This document shows positions 17,857-25,983 of a stretch of DNA of 40,593 bases, in pieces (within the stretch, counting starts at the first letter, position 1; each line of letters opens with the position of its first letter). This stretch comes from Sphaerochaetaceae bacterium (GTDB taxonomy: Bacteria > Spirochaetota > Spirochaetia > Sphaerochaetales > Sphaerochaetaceae): assembly GCA_016302165.1 (NCBI GenBank), contig JAEDOD010000006.1, positions 1 to 40,593 of the forward strand, given 5' to 3'. The notes under the pieces are model-generated. The model saw nothing but the letters and a program-made list of their open reading frames with translations. It had not been told where the DNA came from and did no database searches. Position numbers and translations under genes: made by a program.

Positions 17857-18336
17857 TTACTCCCAACCAAGGGCTTTTCTCAGTTCTTCTTCCCTTTCCT
17901 TGATCTTGGGAGCGACGAACTTGATATCCTTCTTCTCTCCCTTGAGAGCGAAGGAGACCCCCATCTTCTTCTCTGTAATGGATTCTATAGAATAGGAGGA
18001 AAGGGATGAAGTGAAGGCAGACCATATAACCTTTATGCCTCCCATATATCCCTTACGGGAGCAGAACACGACTTCGCTTTCAGTTATAACGAGAGCGCCA
18101 GAGATAAGCTCTGTGCCATCCGGAGAGACCATCTGGGCCTTCTGGAAGAAGAAGGACTCCTCCCCCCTTGCCTTCTTCACCATCTTTTGGCTTATGTAAT
18201 GGTTCAGGAAATACCAGAGTGCTGTGACCACAATCATGGCAAAGAGCATTACCGGGTATATGACACCTTTTACTGTAATGAAATACAGAAATAGTCCCAC
18301 CAGGACAAGAAGAAGCAGCAATAACGGGTCTTTCAT
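17857..18336 (-). CDS. Two-helix membrane protein with PH-like cytoplasmic domain
   Basis: The 159-residue protein has two membrane helices (about 4-21 and 25-44) and then a cytoplasmic domain of about 110 residues. Its strand pattern (GALVITESEVVFCSRKG, then IKVIWSAFTSSLSSYSIESITEKK and a C-terminal helix) recalls bacterial PH/GRAM-type domains. Function is unknown. The ATG has GGAGGGAG at a suitable distance, and a good promoter lies just upstream (TTGTCT-N17-TATCTT with an upstream TG). It is divergent from the large lipoprotein gene at 18457. Confidence 0.68.
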   Translation of the reverse strand: MKDPLLLLLLVLVGLFLYFITVKGVIYPVMLFAMIVVTALWYFLNHYISQKMVKKARGEESFFFQKAQMVSPDGTELISGALVITESEVVFCSRKGYMGGIKVIWSAFTSSLSSYSIESITEKKMGVSFALKGEKKDIKFVAPKIKEREEELRKALGWE

Positions 18337-18354
18337 GAGTTTTCTCCCTCCATA

Positions 18355-18383
18355 AAGATAGCAAATGTATTTTTTTCAGACAA
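18355..18383 (-). promoter_or_regulatory. Promoter for the PH-like membrane protein gene
   Basis: On the minus strand TTGTCT (18383-18378) and TATCTT (18360-18355) are 17 bases apart, and a TG one base before the -10 makes it an extended -10. The start codon follows 18 bases later, with the Shine-Dalgarno sequence between. Confidence 0.5.
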
Positions 18384-18392
18384 TAAGTCAAA

Positions 18393-18438
18393 GAATCAGG
18401 TCATTTTCTGCAATTTCTGCGTTCTTACTCTATGAGAC
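18393..18438 (+). repeat. Upstream element copy A, shared with the EEP lipoprotein gene
   Basis: These 46 bases align without gaps to 22278-22323 on the minus strand, with 38 identities by eye. The shared parts are a 16-base block starting GAATCAGG, a 13-base block ending CTGCGTT, and a final TATGAGAC. Both copies lie directly upstream of lipoprotein genes. GAATCA and TCTGCG are 17 bases apart, which resembles the spacing of ECF sigma factor promoters. That reading is an inference. Confidence 0.7.
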
Positions 18439-18455
18439 ATCTTTTTGGAGGATAA
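18432..18455 (+). CDS. Possible 7-codon leader ORF
   Basis: ATG at 18432 opens a frame of seven codons (MRHLFGG) that stops with TAA at 18453-18455, one base before the ATG of the large lipoprotein gene. Its two Gly codons (GGA GGA) are also the Shine-Dalgarno sequence of that gene. Its ATG occupies the position of the EEP lipoprotein start codon in the other copy of the repeated element. It may be a relic of that start or a coupling or attenuating leader. There is no direct sign that it is translated. Confidence 0.3.
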   Translation: MRHLFGG

Positions 18456-18456
18456 T

Positions 18457-20568
18457 ATGAGAAAGATTATTGCAGGAATTCTGTGCATATTGGCCATCGT
18501 GGCCTTCTCTTCCTGCAGCGATGCCCCTGAAAGTGCAACGCTGAGAATTGAAATGGACAGGAAGATCAGAACTGTGACACCGGAAAAGGAGAATATGGAG
18601 GTCTATGGATACAGAATCATCCTTACTGGCCCCGACTCCAAGGAAGCAGAGCCAAGATACACCTACTACTCCTACATCAATCTTGATGGATTGACCGTAG
18701 GACGATGGAAAATAAAGGTCTTTGGCTTCAACAAGGAAAGGGTCGATGTGTGTCAGGGAGAGAAGGACCTTGATCTGACAGCAGGAAAGAACAGCGTGAC
18801 AGTGAAGCTTGACCAGCTTATAGGAAAGGGCTCCTTCACTTTGGCCATGGTATGGGATACCGAGAGTTTTCCGGATGCAGAGGCTGTAAGCGTATCCCTG
18901 AAGGCCCAGGACGGAACAGAGATTGCTGTCACACCTTCCAAGCCTACAGGAGGAAAAAGCATTGTGACTAAAGACAACCTGGATACAGGGTCCTACTCAT
19001 TTAGTGCTAAACTCCTTGACAGTAAAGGAAATATCTTATCTGGAGCCACTGAGGCCATACGTATTTCCAACAAAGAGGAGACCAAGGGTGAGATTGTATT
19101 TCCCTCCTCTACAAAGGACAGTACAGGAGACACAAGATTAGAGATATCAAATGATACATCAATTCCTGTGGAAGTGATGATCAATGGAATTGAGTCACTG
19201 ATGGAAGAGAATGCCCCCTTTACCCTCAACGTTTCCCTTCCCTCATCCTCGCCCTTATCTCTCAACGATCTAGACACCACCTGGTATCTGGATGGAGAGG
19301 AGGTGGGCAGAGGCAATGAATTCACATTCCAGAACGGAGTGAAGAGCGGAATCCATAGAATTGACGTCACATGCCAGACTTCAAGTAAGGGCTCATTGGG
19401 CTCCACCCATGTAATATTCCAGGCTGCAGTCTCCACCAACCAGGGAGATCCATACCAGAAATATACTCTTGAGAATGGAGAGAAGTGGAAGCTGGGAGCT
19501 GGAGTGGTGGCACACTTCCTTCCAGACGAAACACTCGTCATCGTAAGTAACCAATACAGGACTGTACAGCTGGTGTCTACAGAGGGTGCAAGACCTGAAA
19601 TGGTCAAGGAGTTCTCCTTCGATGCCCTGGGTCTGGACGGAAAGGTGGTGGATTTCGCTACCTGTGGCGATGAAGACGAAGGCTACTGGCCTGTAATCTT
19701 CCTGGTAAACAAGGATTATTCCTGTAAGGCTGTAAAGGTGATCGCATCAGAGGATGAGATGTCGAAGACAGATGAAGCTAAAGATTTCGATAAGAGCGGA
19801 GGAGAACTGAAAGCAGACAAGTTCGTCAATATCGTAGCGTCTGACGGACTCTTTATCGCCACTATGGAGAATAACGACAGAAGCAGAATGGGAATAGTGC
19901 TGTTCAACCCTTACTCTACCAAGGGAAAGATGGTCTATCGGGACGACTGGTTCCCACGGGACCCATATTTCTCCTGGGGAAGAAGCGGCTTCAGATGTTC
20001 TTCCTCCATAAGGGGCAATGGATATACTGTCATAGCCTCCGGAGAAAGGTCCATGCTCTACAAGTTCACCCGAAACGCTGAAGGCAACTACTCCATACGG
20101 GAATATATGATGTGGACCAGCTATGACGACTACATGTCCTACTACAATGCCGGAAAGTGCAAGGCAGAGTTCAATGGAGCCAAATCCTGCGGCTTCCTTA
20201 CTAAGGACGCGTCCTATGCCTTTGTCTTTGCAAAGGATGGAATCTACTACTTCAAGGACACTGTAGCTGCCATGGAGGAATACTCCATCTACCACAAGGA
20301 GAGTCTTGACGGCAGCAATATCGGAGACCTGAAGATGAGTCCGGATACGGAATTCTGCTATGCCCTGGACAACGAAAGTCACAGGCTCTACACCATGAGA
20401 AGCGTCATGGACAGCAGCAAGGGTGGCTTTGTATTGGAGAAGGGAAGCTGGATCGACTACGGAAGCAGAAACGCAGACTGCCTTGAAATCTCCCTTTCAG
20501 GAGAGACTCTGGCTGTCTTCGATAAAACCGACTCAACCTATCTAACTCTAATCAGGGCCGCCAGATAA
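18457..20568 (+). CDS. Large lipoprotein with Ig-like region and possible propeller region
   Basis: The 703-residue protein has a lipoprotein signal ending SSC (Cys20). Residues about 25-310 form strand-rich, Ig/transthyretin-like segments, each ending in motifs such as LDGLTVGRWKIKVFGF and LDTGSYSFSAKLLDS, resembling repeated prealbumin-type folds. Residues about 340-700 contain repeated short strands (KLGAGVVAHFLPDETLVIVS, GLFIATMENNDRSRMGIVLF and others) that may be a beta-propeller. The family is not recognised; a surface-exposed binding or adhesion role is only possible. The ATG at 18457 has GGAGG 5 bases upstream. The longer frame starting with TTG at 18445 would place the ribosome site inside the coding region. 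Confidence 0.75.
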   Translation: MRKIIAGILCILAIVAFSSCSDAPESATLRIEMDRKIRTVTPEKENMEVYGYRIILTGPDSKEAEPRYTYYSYINLDGLTVGRWKIKVFGFNKERVDVCQGEKDLDLTAGKNSVTVKLDQLIGKGSFTLAMVWDTESFPDAEAVSVSLKAQDGTEIAVTPSKPTGGKSIVTKDNLDTGSYSFSAKLLDSKGNILSGATEAIRISNKEETKGEIVFPSSTKDSTGDTRLEISNDTSIPVEVMINGIESLMEENAPFTLNVSLPSSSPLSLNDLDTTWYLDGEEVGRGNEFTFQNGVKSGIHRIDVTCQTSSKGSLGSTHVIFQAAVSTNQGDPYQKYTLENGEKWKLGAGVVAHFLPDETLVIVSNQYRTVQLVSTEGARPEMVKEFSFDALGLDGKVVDFATCGDEDEGYWPVIFLVNKDYSCKAVKVIASEDEMSKTDEAKDFDKSGGELKADKFVNIVASDGLFIATMENNDRSRMGIVLFNPYSTKGKMVYRDDWFPRDPYFSWGRSGFRCSSSIRGNGYTVIASGERSMLYKFTRNAEGNYSIREYMMWTSYDDYMSYYNAGKCKAEFNGAKSCGFLTKDASYAFVFAKDGIYYFKDTVAAMEEYSIYHKESLDGSNIGDLKMSPDTEFCYALDNESHRLYTMRSVMDSSKGGFVLEKGSWIDYGSRNADCLEISLSGETLAVFDKTDSTYLTLIRAAR

Positions 20569-20585
20569 ACATAATATGTGCCTCT

Positions 20586-21320
20586 TCAGCTTCTCATGAA
20601 GGAGAAGAGGTACTGCTGACTAAGGGCTTCATATGGATGGAAATATGACTTGTCTTTTCCGCTGTAGTATTTTGCCATGCACTGCTTCATCCAGGTATCC
20701 ATGGGGAAGCCTTCACGACGGGCATAGGAGAAGATCAGGATACAGGAGGCCACCTTTGGTCCTATGCCCTTTATGGTCTCAAGCCTAGATAAGGCGTCAT
20801 CAAAATCCAGGCTGTCGATTTCATCAAGGATATGGTGATTTCTTACAGCATCCATAATGAAGGGCGCCCTGAAGCCTACTCCCAAGGCTCTCAGGTCCTC
20901 TTCTGTGGCCCTGGAAAGCTCCTCTGGAGTGGGGAAGGAGAAATATCCCTTCTCCACTTCATGTCCATAGTTTTCACAGAGCTTTCTGTATAGGCCTGTG
21001 ATTCTCTTTATGTTGTTGTTCTGGGAGAGGATGAAGGAAATGGTGGTGATCCAGTGGTCCTGCTTCAGGATCCTGAGCTTGCCAACCTTGTCTACAGCCT
21101 CCCTGAGTATCTGGTCCTTTGCCCTTATCTCATCCCTGGCCTTGTCGTAGTCGTAGTCAAGGTCAAAGTAAGATCTAAGATATTCATCGCTTTCTGCGTC
21201 ATGGATATCACGTATTCTATATACCCTTTCGTTGAGTACAGCTGTAAAGGACCCGTCAGCCTCTTCCTTCCAGGAAAAGCTCTGTCCGCCTAATAGTATT
21301 TCCCTGATGTTTTCGTCCAT
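20586..21320 (-). CDS. ogg: 8-oxoguanine DNA glycosylase/AP lyase (OGG1 type)
   Basis: The 244-residue protein belongs to the HhH-GPD superfamily and should remove 8-oxoguanine from DNA. The hairpin-helix-hairpin ETIKGIGPKVAS (181-192) carries the catalytic Lys189, and Asp208 in GFPMDTWM is 19 residues on, the same spacing as Lys249-Asp268 in human OGG1. The VGFRAPFI segment also matches OGG1. The ATG at 21320 starts the natural N-terminus (MDENIREILLGG). The longer frame reads back through the end of the upstream gene. No Shine-Dalgarno sequence is present, and a TTGCAC-N18-TATAAT promoter ends 6 bases before the ATG. The gene is convergent with the large lipoprotein gene. Confidence 0.9.
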   Translation of the reverse strand: MDENIREILLGGQSFSWKEEADGSFTAVLNERVYRIRDIHDAESDEYLRSYFDLDYDYDKARDEIRAKDQILREAVDKVGKLRILKQDHWITTISFILSQNNNIKRITGLYRKLCENYGHEVEKGYFSFPTPEELSRATEEDLRALGVGFRAPFIMDAVRNHHILDEIDSLDFDDALSRLETIKGIGPKVASCILIFSYARREGFPMDTWMKQCMAKYYSGKDKSYFHPYEALSQQYLFSFMRS

Positions 21321-21326
21321 TGTCTG

Positions 21327-21356
21327 ATTATACAGAAAAGTAGGATAGAAGTGCAA
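21327..21356 (-). promoter_or_regulatory. Promoter of ogg
   Basis: TTGCAC (21356-21351) and TATAAT (21332-21327) on the minus strand are 18 bases apart, inside the 3' end of the EEP gene. The ATG follows 6 bases later. Confidence 0.6.
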
Positions 21357-22284
21357 AATGGTCAGACATTCCACTGCCGCTACCAGGGCTGTATTTTATA
21401 GGTTTACCGGAGTAGTCTGCGCTTCCGCTGCCCTTGACGATCCTTGTCTCCCTGAACTCAATGGACTCACCGTCAAAGAAATGGGATGAGAGAAGCACAT
21501 TGTCCAGTTTCTCCCATCTTCCTTCATAGAAGTAGGTTCCTCCCTCCAAAGGCGAGGCGTAGTCCAGATATGGAGAGTAGAGGACTCCATCCTCAGCCAT
21601 TCTTCCGTCTCCTGTAAGAAGAATAATGGCGTCCCCATTATTCCCCCACCTGTCTCCCGCCATTTCAGAGGTGTGGATTGTGGGGTCAGAGTTGAAGTCT
21701 CCCAGCACCACCAAGGGAAGATCGTCACGCTCTGCAATGGAAGCTATCAGTTCCAGCTCCTCCCGTCTTATTCCGTCATTCTTCTCCTCCAGCCTGCTTC
21801 GAAGGTGGACAGCCACTATATGGATATCTTCTCCATTTACATTCATCTTCAAAGACAGCATAGGCCTGGAAGAAGGCACAGAGTACAGGGCCACCTCCTT
21901 AGGCTTCACTCTCGACAGGAAAGCTACCGAAAGCATTCCGCTTTCTGTCTGCGCCAGCCCATAATAGAGGTAACCACTCTTCTTCAGCCCCTTCTCCAGC
22001 ATGGACACAAGAACTTCCTCGCTTTCTATCTCCTCCAGGACCAGAAGGTCTGCATCTGCCAGGTTCGACAGTATGTACATTACGCTTTTTTCTATGCGTT
22101 CATTGAACTTATCCTGGTTCCACCCGCTTTTGCCACTCCACTCAGGAAACTCCGTCCCGTCATCCCTGCCATCAAAGAACTCAGCCATATTCCAGGTAGC
22201 AATGGCAAAGAATCCTGGCTCACTCTCAGGAGAGCAGGAGCATAGAAACATGATGACAAGAAGGAGAAGCAGAAATCGTCTCAT
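21328..22284 (-). CDS. Lipoprotein of the endonuclease/exonuclease/phosphatase (EEP) family
   Basis: The 318-residue protein has a lipoprotein signal (LCSC, lipid Cys15 or Cys17) and an EEP fold like those of DNase I and sphingomyelinase. Motifs in order are TWNMAEF, LEEIES with the metal-binding Glu, VAVHLRSR with the catalytic His, VLGDFNSD, and SDHFAL with the final Asp-His. The catalytic set is complete, so a surface or periplasmic nuclease or phosphodiesterase is likely; the substrate is unknown. The ATG overlaps the end of repeated element copy B and lacks a Shine-Dalgarno sequence. The stop codon lies within the TATAAT of the ogg promoter. Confidence 0.88.
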   Translation of the reverse strand: MRRFLLLLLVIMFLCSCSPESEPGFFAIATWNMAEFFDGRDDGTEFPEWSGKSGWNQDKFNERIEKSVMYILSNLADADLLVLEEIESEEVLVSMLEKGLKKSGYLYYGLAQTESGMLSVAFLSRVKPKEVALYSVPSSRPMLSLKMNVNGEDIHIVAVHLRSRLEEKNDGIRREELELIASIAERDDLPLVVLGDFNSDPTIHTSEMAGDRWGNNGDAIILLTGDGRMAEDGVLYSPYLDYASPLEGGTYFYEGRWEKLDNVLLSSHFFDGESIEFRETRIVKGSGSADYSGKPIKYSPGSGSGMSDHFALLSYFSV

Positions 22285-22323
22285 ATCTATATAACGCAGA
22301 AATTGACGAAAATGACCTGATTC
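22278..22323 (-). repeat. Upstream element copy B, before the EEP lipoprotein gene
   Basis: Copy B of the 46-base element described at 18393-18438, here on the minus strand. Its final TATGAGAC contains the start codon of the EEP lipoprotein gene. A TTATAT stretch 4 bases before that ATG may serve as a -10 box. Confidence 0.7.
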
Positions 22324-22337
22324 CCAGAGATCCTGAC

Positions 22338-22372
22338 AAAAAAATAGCCGTCAAGGTTCTATCCCTGGCGGC
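22338..22372 (-). terminator. Rho-independent terminator of clpP
   Basis: On the minus strand, about 20 bases after the clpP stop, GCCGCCAGG pairs imperfectly with CCTTGACGGC (one mismatch and one bulge) around a 7-base loop. It is followed by TATTTTTTTG (seven Ts). Confidence 0.75.
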
Positions 22373-22391
22373 CGACAATCTTTGATCTGTG

Positions 22392-22961
22392 TCAGATTTC
22401 GCTTCTATTCTCTACGATTCTTCCAACCAGGCCATAGGCCTTGGCTTCCTCTGCTGAAAGCCAGTGGTCCCTTTCAGTGTCATTCCTGACTTCATCGCTG
22501 TCCTTGCCTGTGGCCTCAGCGATGACGCTGTCCAGCTTCTTTCTCAGCTCTTCCAGCTTCCTTGCATAGATATCGATTTCAATGGCGGTACCCTTAAGCT
22601 GGGAAAGGGGCTGATGGATAAGGTATGTGGAGTTAGGCAGCGCAAGGCGTCTCTCTGACGGTACAGAGAGATAGATCAGGGCTGCAGCTGAAGCTACCAG
22701 ACCCATGCCCACCACTGTCACCGGAGACTCTACGTATCTGATCATGTCATAGATAGCGAAACCAGAGTCCACGTCTCCTCCTGGAGAGTTGATATATACA
22801 TAGATTGGATCCTGGCTTAGGCTATCCAGCACCAGCATCCTCTGGGCAAAATCATCTGCCGCATCCTTATTGATTTCTCCGCTGATCATGACGCTTCTGG
22901 TCTTCATAAGCTTTTCAGAAAGACCCACGTCCTGTGTCTTGTTCTTCTTTTCTTCTTCCAT
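22392..22961 (-). CDS. clpP: ATP-dependent Clp protease proteolytic subunit
   Basis: The 189-residue serine protease forms the barrel that degrades substrates unfolded by ClpX/ClpA. The catalytic triad is intact: Ser91 in GMGLVASAA, His116 in YLIHQPL and Asp165 in TERDHW, with the same spacing as in E. coli ClpP (25 and 49 residues). NSPGGDVDSGFAIYD is also conserved. The ATG has no Shine-Dalgarno sequence; a TATATT hexamer ends 6 bases upstream. It is divergent from era across 71 bases and is followed by its own terminator. Confidence 0.95.
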   Translation of the reverse strand: MEEEKKNKTQDVGLSEKLMKTRSVMISGEINKDAADDFAQRMLVLDSLSQDPIYVYINSPGGDVDSGFAIYDMIRYVESPVTVVGMGLVASAAALIYLSVPSERRLALPNSTYLIHQPLSQLKGTAIEIDIYARKLEELRKKLDSVIAEATGKDSDEVRNDTERDHWLSAEEAKAYGLVGRIVENRSEI

Positions 22962-23032
22962 ATAGAAAATATAGTCTAAATGTTGACTTTGGGAAATGGA
23001 GAGAAAGCTACATTTCTCATATAATCAGAAAT

Positions 23033-23929
23033 ATGAAAAGCGCAACTGTATCAGTAATCGGAAGACCCAGCAGCGGAAAGTCCACATTGGTCAACACAAT
23101 TTGTGGCATGAAAGTATCCATCACCTCTCCTACTCCCCAGACCACACGAAATAAGATCAGGGGAATATATACAGATACTAGAGGTCAGCTGGTCTTTACC
23201 GACACCCCCGGATATCACCTTTCAGACAAAGAAATAAACAGGAGGATGCAGGACGTTACTGTCTCAGCCCTTAAGGACAGCGACCTGATATTGTATCTGG
23301 TGGATGGAAAGAGACGTAAAGGAAAGGAAGAGGAGGCCATAGCCAGGATGATAAGCCTTTCCAAGGTCCCTACAGTTGTTGCCATCAATAAGCTGGACAT
23401 CCTTTCAGAGGAAGACAAGAAGGAAGCTGAAGAAAGCGTCAAGGCCGCTCTTCCCTCTTCTCCTGTGCTTTTCCTGTCTGCCAAGGAGGACCAGGGAGTG
23501 GATGAAGTGCTGATTGAGCTTTTCCGTCTTGCAGGGGAAGGAGAGCTTCTCTATGACGAAAGCCAATACACTGACCAGGACCTGGAGTTCAGGATAAGCG
23601 AAATAATCAGGGAGAAGACCATATCCTCCCTTACCGATGAACTTCCCCACGTTATATATGTGGACGTGGCGGATTTGGAGTGGAATGAAGACACCAACAC
23701 TGTCTGGATCAGGGCCTTCATCAATGTGGAGCGTGATGGTCAGAAGGGCTTCATCGTAGGAAGAGGGGGAGCGAACATCAAGCGTATAGGTACTGAGGCC
23801 AGAAAGGAGATAAGACAAATCTTCCCTGGGGCCACAGTAAGACTGGACCTCCAGGTGAAGACAGCAGAGAAATGGAGACAGAACTCCATTGTGCTGGATA
23901 AGGTATTCCGGAACGACAGAAGAAAGTAA
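23033..23929 (+). CDS. era: GTPase Era, ribosome assembly factor
   Basis: Era binds 16S rRNA and helps mature the 30S subunit. The 298-residue protein has G1 GRPSSGKS, the DTPGYH G3 motif, NKLD G4 and SAKE G5, then a C-terminal KH domain with VGRGGANIKRIGTEARKEI. The ATG at 23033 opens directly before the G domain (MKSATVSVIGRP). The longer frame upstream adds residues with no family match. There is no Shine-Dalgarno sequence, but TATAAT lies at 23020-23025, 7 bases before the ATG, which suggests leaderless translation. The gene is convergent with ktrA across 9 bases with no visible terminator. Confidence 0.96.
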   Translation: MKSATVSVIGRPSSGKSTLVNTICGMKVSITSPTPQTTRNKIRGIYTDTRGQLVFTDTPGYHLSDKEINRRMQDVTVSALKDSDLILYLVDGKRRKGKEEEAIARMISLSKVPTVVAINKLDILSEEDKKEAEESVKAALPSSPVLFLSAKEDQGVDEVLIELFRLAGEGELLYDESQYTDQDLEFRISEIIREKTISSLTDELPHVIYVDVADLEWNEDTNTVWIRAFINVERDGQKGFIVGRGGANIKRIGTEARKEIRQIFPGATVRLDLQVKTAEKWRQNSIVLDKVFRNDRRK

Positions 23930-23938
23930 GGGATTACG

Positions 23939-24589
23939 CTAGATCTTGAAGCACTTATGGATGTTCTCAATGGAGCCCAGGACCATGATGGTCATGGAGG
24001 AAGTGAGGACCATATCAGGAGAAACCGTAAGGTTCATGTTTCCGCCTTCATTCTTGAAGCCCATGATGTTCAGGTTGTATTTCCTTCTTACATCCACCTG
24101 CTGCACTGTCTTGCCGATCCATTCCTTTGGAGTAGACACTTCGAAGATTCCATGGATTCCGTCAAGCTCGATGTAGTCCAGGATATGGTCTGAAGTGAAG
24201 CGGATAGCAAGCCAGGAAGCCAGCTGCTTCTCTGGATACACCACCTCATCTGCACCGTTACGGAGAAGGAACTTCTCCTGGATATCGCGGCTGGCTCTGG
24301 AGACCACCTTCCTGGCTCCATTCTCCTTCAACAGGGATGTGACCTCAAGGGAGCTCTGGAAATCATCTCCAATGGCTACTATGCACACATCGAAGTCCCT
24401 GATGCCAAGGGTGGAGATGAAATCTGGATTGGTACAGTCTCCAATCTGTGCACTGGTCACATAGGGAAGCACAGCATTGACCTTCTCTTCATCAATATCG
24501 ATGGCCATGGTCTGGTGCTTAAGCTCAGAGAGCTTCATTGCTATATGTCTTCCGAATCTTCCTAATCCGATCAATAGTACACTTTTCAT
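23939..24589 (-). CDS. ktrA: Potassium uptake regulatory subunit KtrA (TrkA-like RCK)
   Basis: The 216-residue protein has an RCK_N Rossmann domain (GLGRFGRHIA at 8-17, an acidic residue after the second strand in AIDIDEE) and a C-terminal RCK_C domain from about residue 135 (STPKEWIGKTVQQVD). KtrA forms an octameric ring that binds nucleotide and gates KtrB in the inner membrane. In other bacteria the RCK_C domain binds c-di-AMP, and cdaA is in this window. The ATG has AGGAG 7 bases upstream and lies 9 bases after the ktrB stop. Confidence 0.94.
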   Translation of the reverse strand: MKSVLLIGLGRFGRHIAMKLSELKHQTMAIDIDEEKVNAVLPYVTSAQIGDCTNPDFISTLGIRDFDVCIVAIGDDFQSSLEVTSLLKENGARKVVSRASRDIQEKFLLRNGADEVVYPEKQLASWLAIRFTSDHILDYIELDGIHGIFEVSTPKEWIGKTVQQVDVRRKYNLNIMGFKNEGGNMNLTVSPDMVLTSSMTIMVLGSIENIHKCFKI

Positions 24590-24598
24590 CTTATTCTC

Positions 24599-25945
24599 CT
24601 ATCCTACTGTCACCCGTTCCTGAGGAAGCTTGGCCATTCCCAGTCTTCTTGCCACAGTAGCGTATATAAGTGTAAGGCCTCCGACTCGACCCATAAACAT
24701 CAAAACGATAATTATTATCCTGCTGGCCACACTCAAGGTTGGAGTAAGGGACAGGGAAAGCCCTACTGTGGCCAAGGCAGAGGTTGTCTCAAAGAGAGAA
24801 GTAAGAAAAGGAATCTCCTCAATGGCGCTTAAGGCAAGGGCAGCACCAAGGGAAAGGAAGAGGTAAAGGAAGAAGATGGCCCCTGCAGCCCGAACGTTCT
24901 CGTCCATGACTCTTCTTCCGAAGCACTCTGTGTCCTCCTTCCTACGGAAGACAGCAATGGAGGAAAGCACCAGCACAGCAATTGTGGTGGTCTTCATACC
25001 TCCTGCTGTGGATCCTGGAGATCCACCGATAAGCATCAGAAAGACGCTCATGGCCTGTCCGGACTGGGACAGGGAGGAGTAATCGGCTGTATTGAAGCCT
25101 GCGGTCCTTGGAGTGATGCTCTGGAAAAGGGAGAAAAGAATCCTGTCTCCAGTTTTCAGGGCGCTGAACTCATGGAAGAAGAAGAAAAGGAAGGGAAAGA
25201 AAATCAGGATTGCTGTGACCGAGAAGATGATCTTGGACTGGACCCTGTATTTTCTGAAGTGTATTCCATTGGTCCTGATATCATCCCAGGTCAGGAAGCC
25301 GATTCCTCCCACCACTATAAGGGCCATTATTACAAGATTCACAGCCACATTGGAGGCGTAGGTGGTGAGGGATGAGAATTCACCACGGATTCCCATAAGG
25401 TCGAAGCCTGCATTGCAGAAGGCTGAAATCGAGTGGAACACTGCGTACCAAAGCCCTTTGGCCCAGCCGAAATCCTTTATGAAGGTGGGAGCAAGAAGCA
25501 CCGCTCCAATTCCCTCCACCAGGAATGAGGAAGTGAGGATGAACTTTATTAGCCTTACCACCCCTCCCATCTTATGGGCAGATATGGCCTCCTGCATGGT
25601 ATTTCTGGCAAAGAGACCTATTCTTCTTCCGGAAAGGATTGCAAGGAATCCTGCAATGGACACCACTCCCAAGCCACCGATCTGGATAAGGATCAGGATC
25701 ACTATCTCCCCGAAAAGTGTCCAATGGGTGGCTGTATCATGGACCACCAGACCTGTTACACAGGTGGCGGAAGTACTTGTAAAGAGGGCATCAAGAAAGG
25801 ATGTATGTTCCCCGGCTCTAGTGGAAAATGGAAGGGAAAGAAGAATGGTTCCCAAGATAATCACAGCCATGAATCCGAAGACGATGGTCTGGAATGGAGT
25901 GAAATGGAATCTAGGTCTCTTGTCTAATATGTTTTTTTCCATCAT
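24599..25945 (-). CDS. ktrB: Potassium uptake transmembrane subunit KtrB (TrkH family)
   Basis: The 448-residue membrane protein has the four M1-P-M2 repeats of the Trk/Ktr/HKT family. Selectivity-filter regions are visible in TSTSATCVTGL, SISAFCNAGFDL, SITPRTAGFNTAD and TTSALATVGLSLS, and the flexible GGSPGSTAGGMKTT loop follows the third. It forms the potassium channel gated by KtrA. The start is one of two adjacent ATGs (25945 or 25942). The longer frame to a TTG at 25987 lies in a hairpin and is unlikely. There is no Shine-Dalgarno sequence near it; the closest purine run is in the hairpin between lysS and ktrB. Confidence 0.94.
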   Translation of the reverse strand: MMEKNILDKRPRFHFTPFQTIVFGFMAVIILGTILLSLPFSTRAGEHTSFLDALFTSTSATCVTGLVVHDTATHWTLFGEIVILILIQIGGLGVVSIAGFLAILSGRRIGLFARNTMQEAISAHKMGGVVRLIKFILTSSFLVEGIGAVLLAPTFIKDFGWAKGLWYAVFHSISAFCNAGFDLMGIRGEFSSLTTYASNVAVNLVIMALIVVGGIGFLTWDDIRTNGIHFRKYRVQSKIIFSVTAILIFFPFLFFFFHEFSALKTGDRILFSLFQSITPRTAGFNTADYSSLSQSGQAMSVFLMLIGGSPGSTAGGMKTTTIAVLVLSSIAVFRRKEDTECFGRRVMDENVRAAGAIFFLYLFLSLGAALALSAIEEIPFLTSLFETTSALATVGLSLSLTPTLSVASRIIIIVLMFMGRVGGLTLIYATVARRLGMAKLPQERVTVG

Positions 25946-25957
25946 TAACAGAAATTG

Positions 25958-25978
25958 AGGGGAGGAATCTCCTCCCCT
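25958..25978 (-). terminator. Hairpin between lysS and ktrB
   Basis: A perfect 9-base inverted repeat (AGGGGAGGA and TCCTCCCCT) with a 3-base loop starts 5 bases after the lysS stop and ends 12 bases before the ktrB ATG. The bases after it are only weakly T-rich, so it may be a weak terminator or an RNA structure that hides the purine run serving ktrB. Confidence 0.45.
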
Positions 25979-25983
25979 ACCTA

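Noticed and set aside
22983..23025. TTGACT at 22983 as the -35 box of era
   Set aside because: It is 31 bases from the TATAAT at 23020, too far for a sigma-70 promoter.
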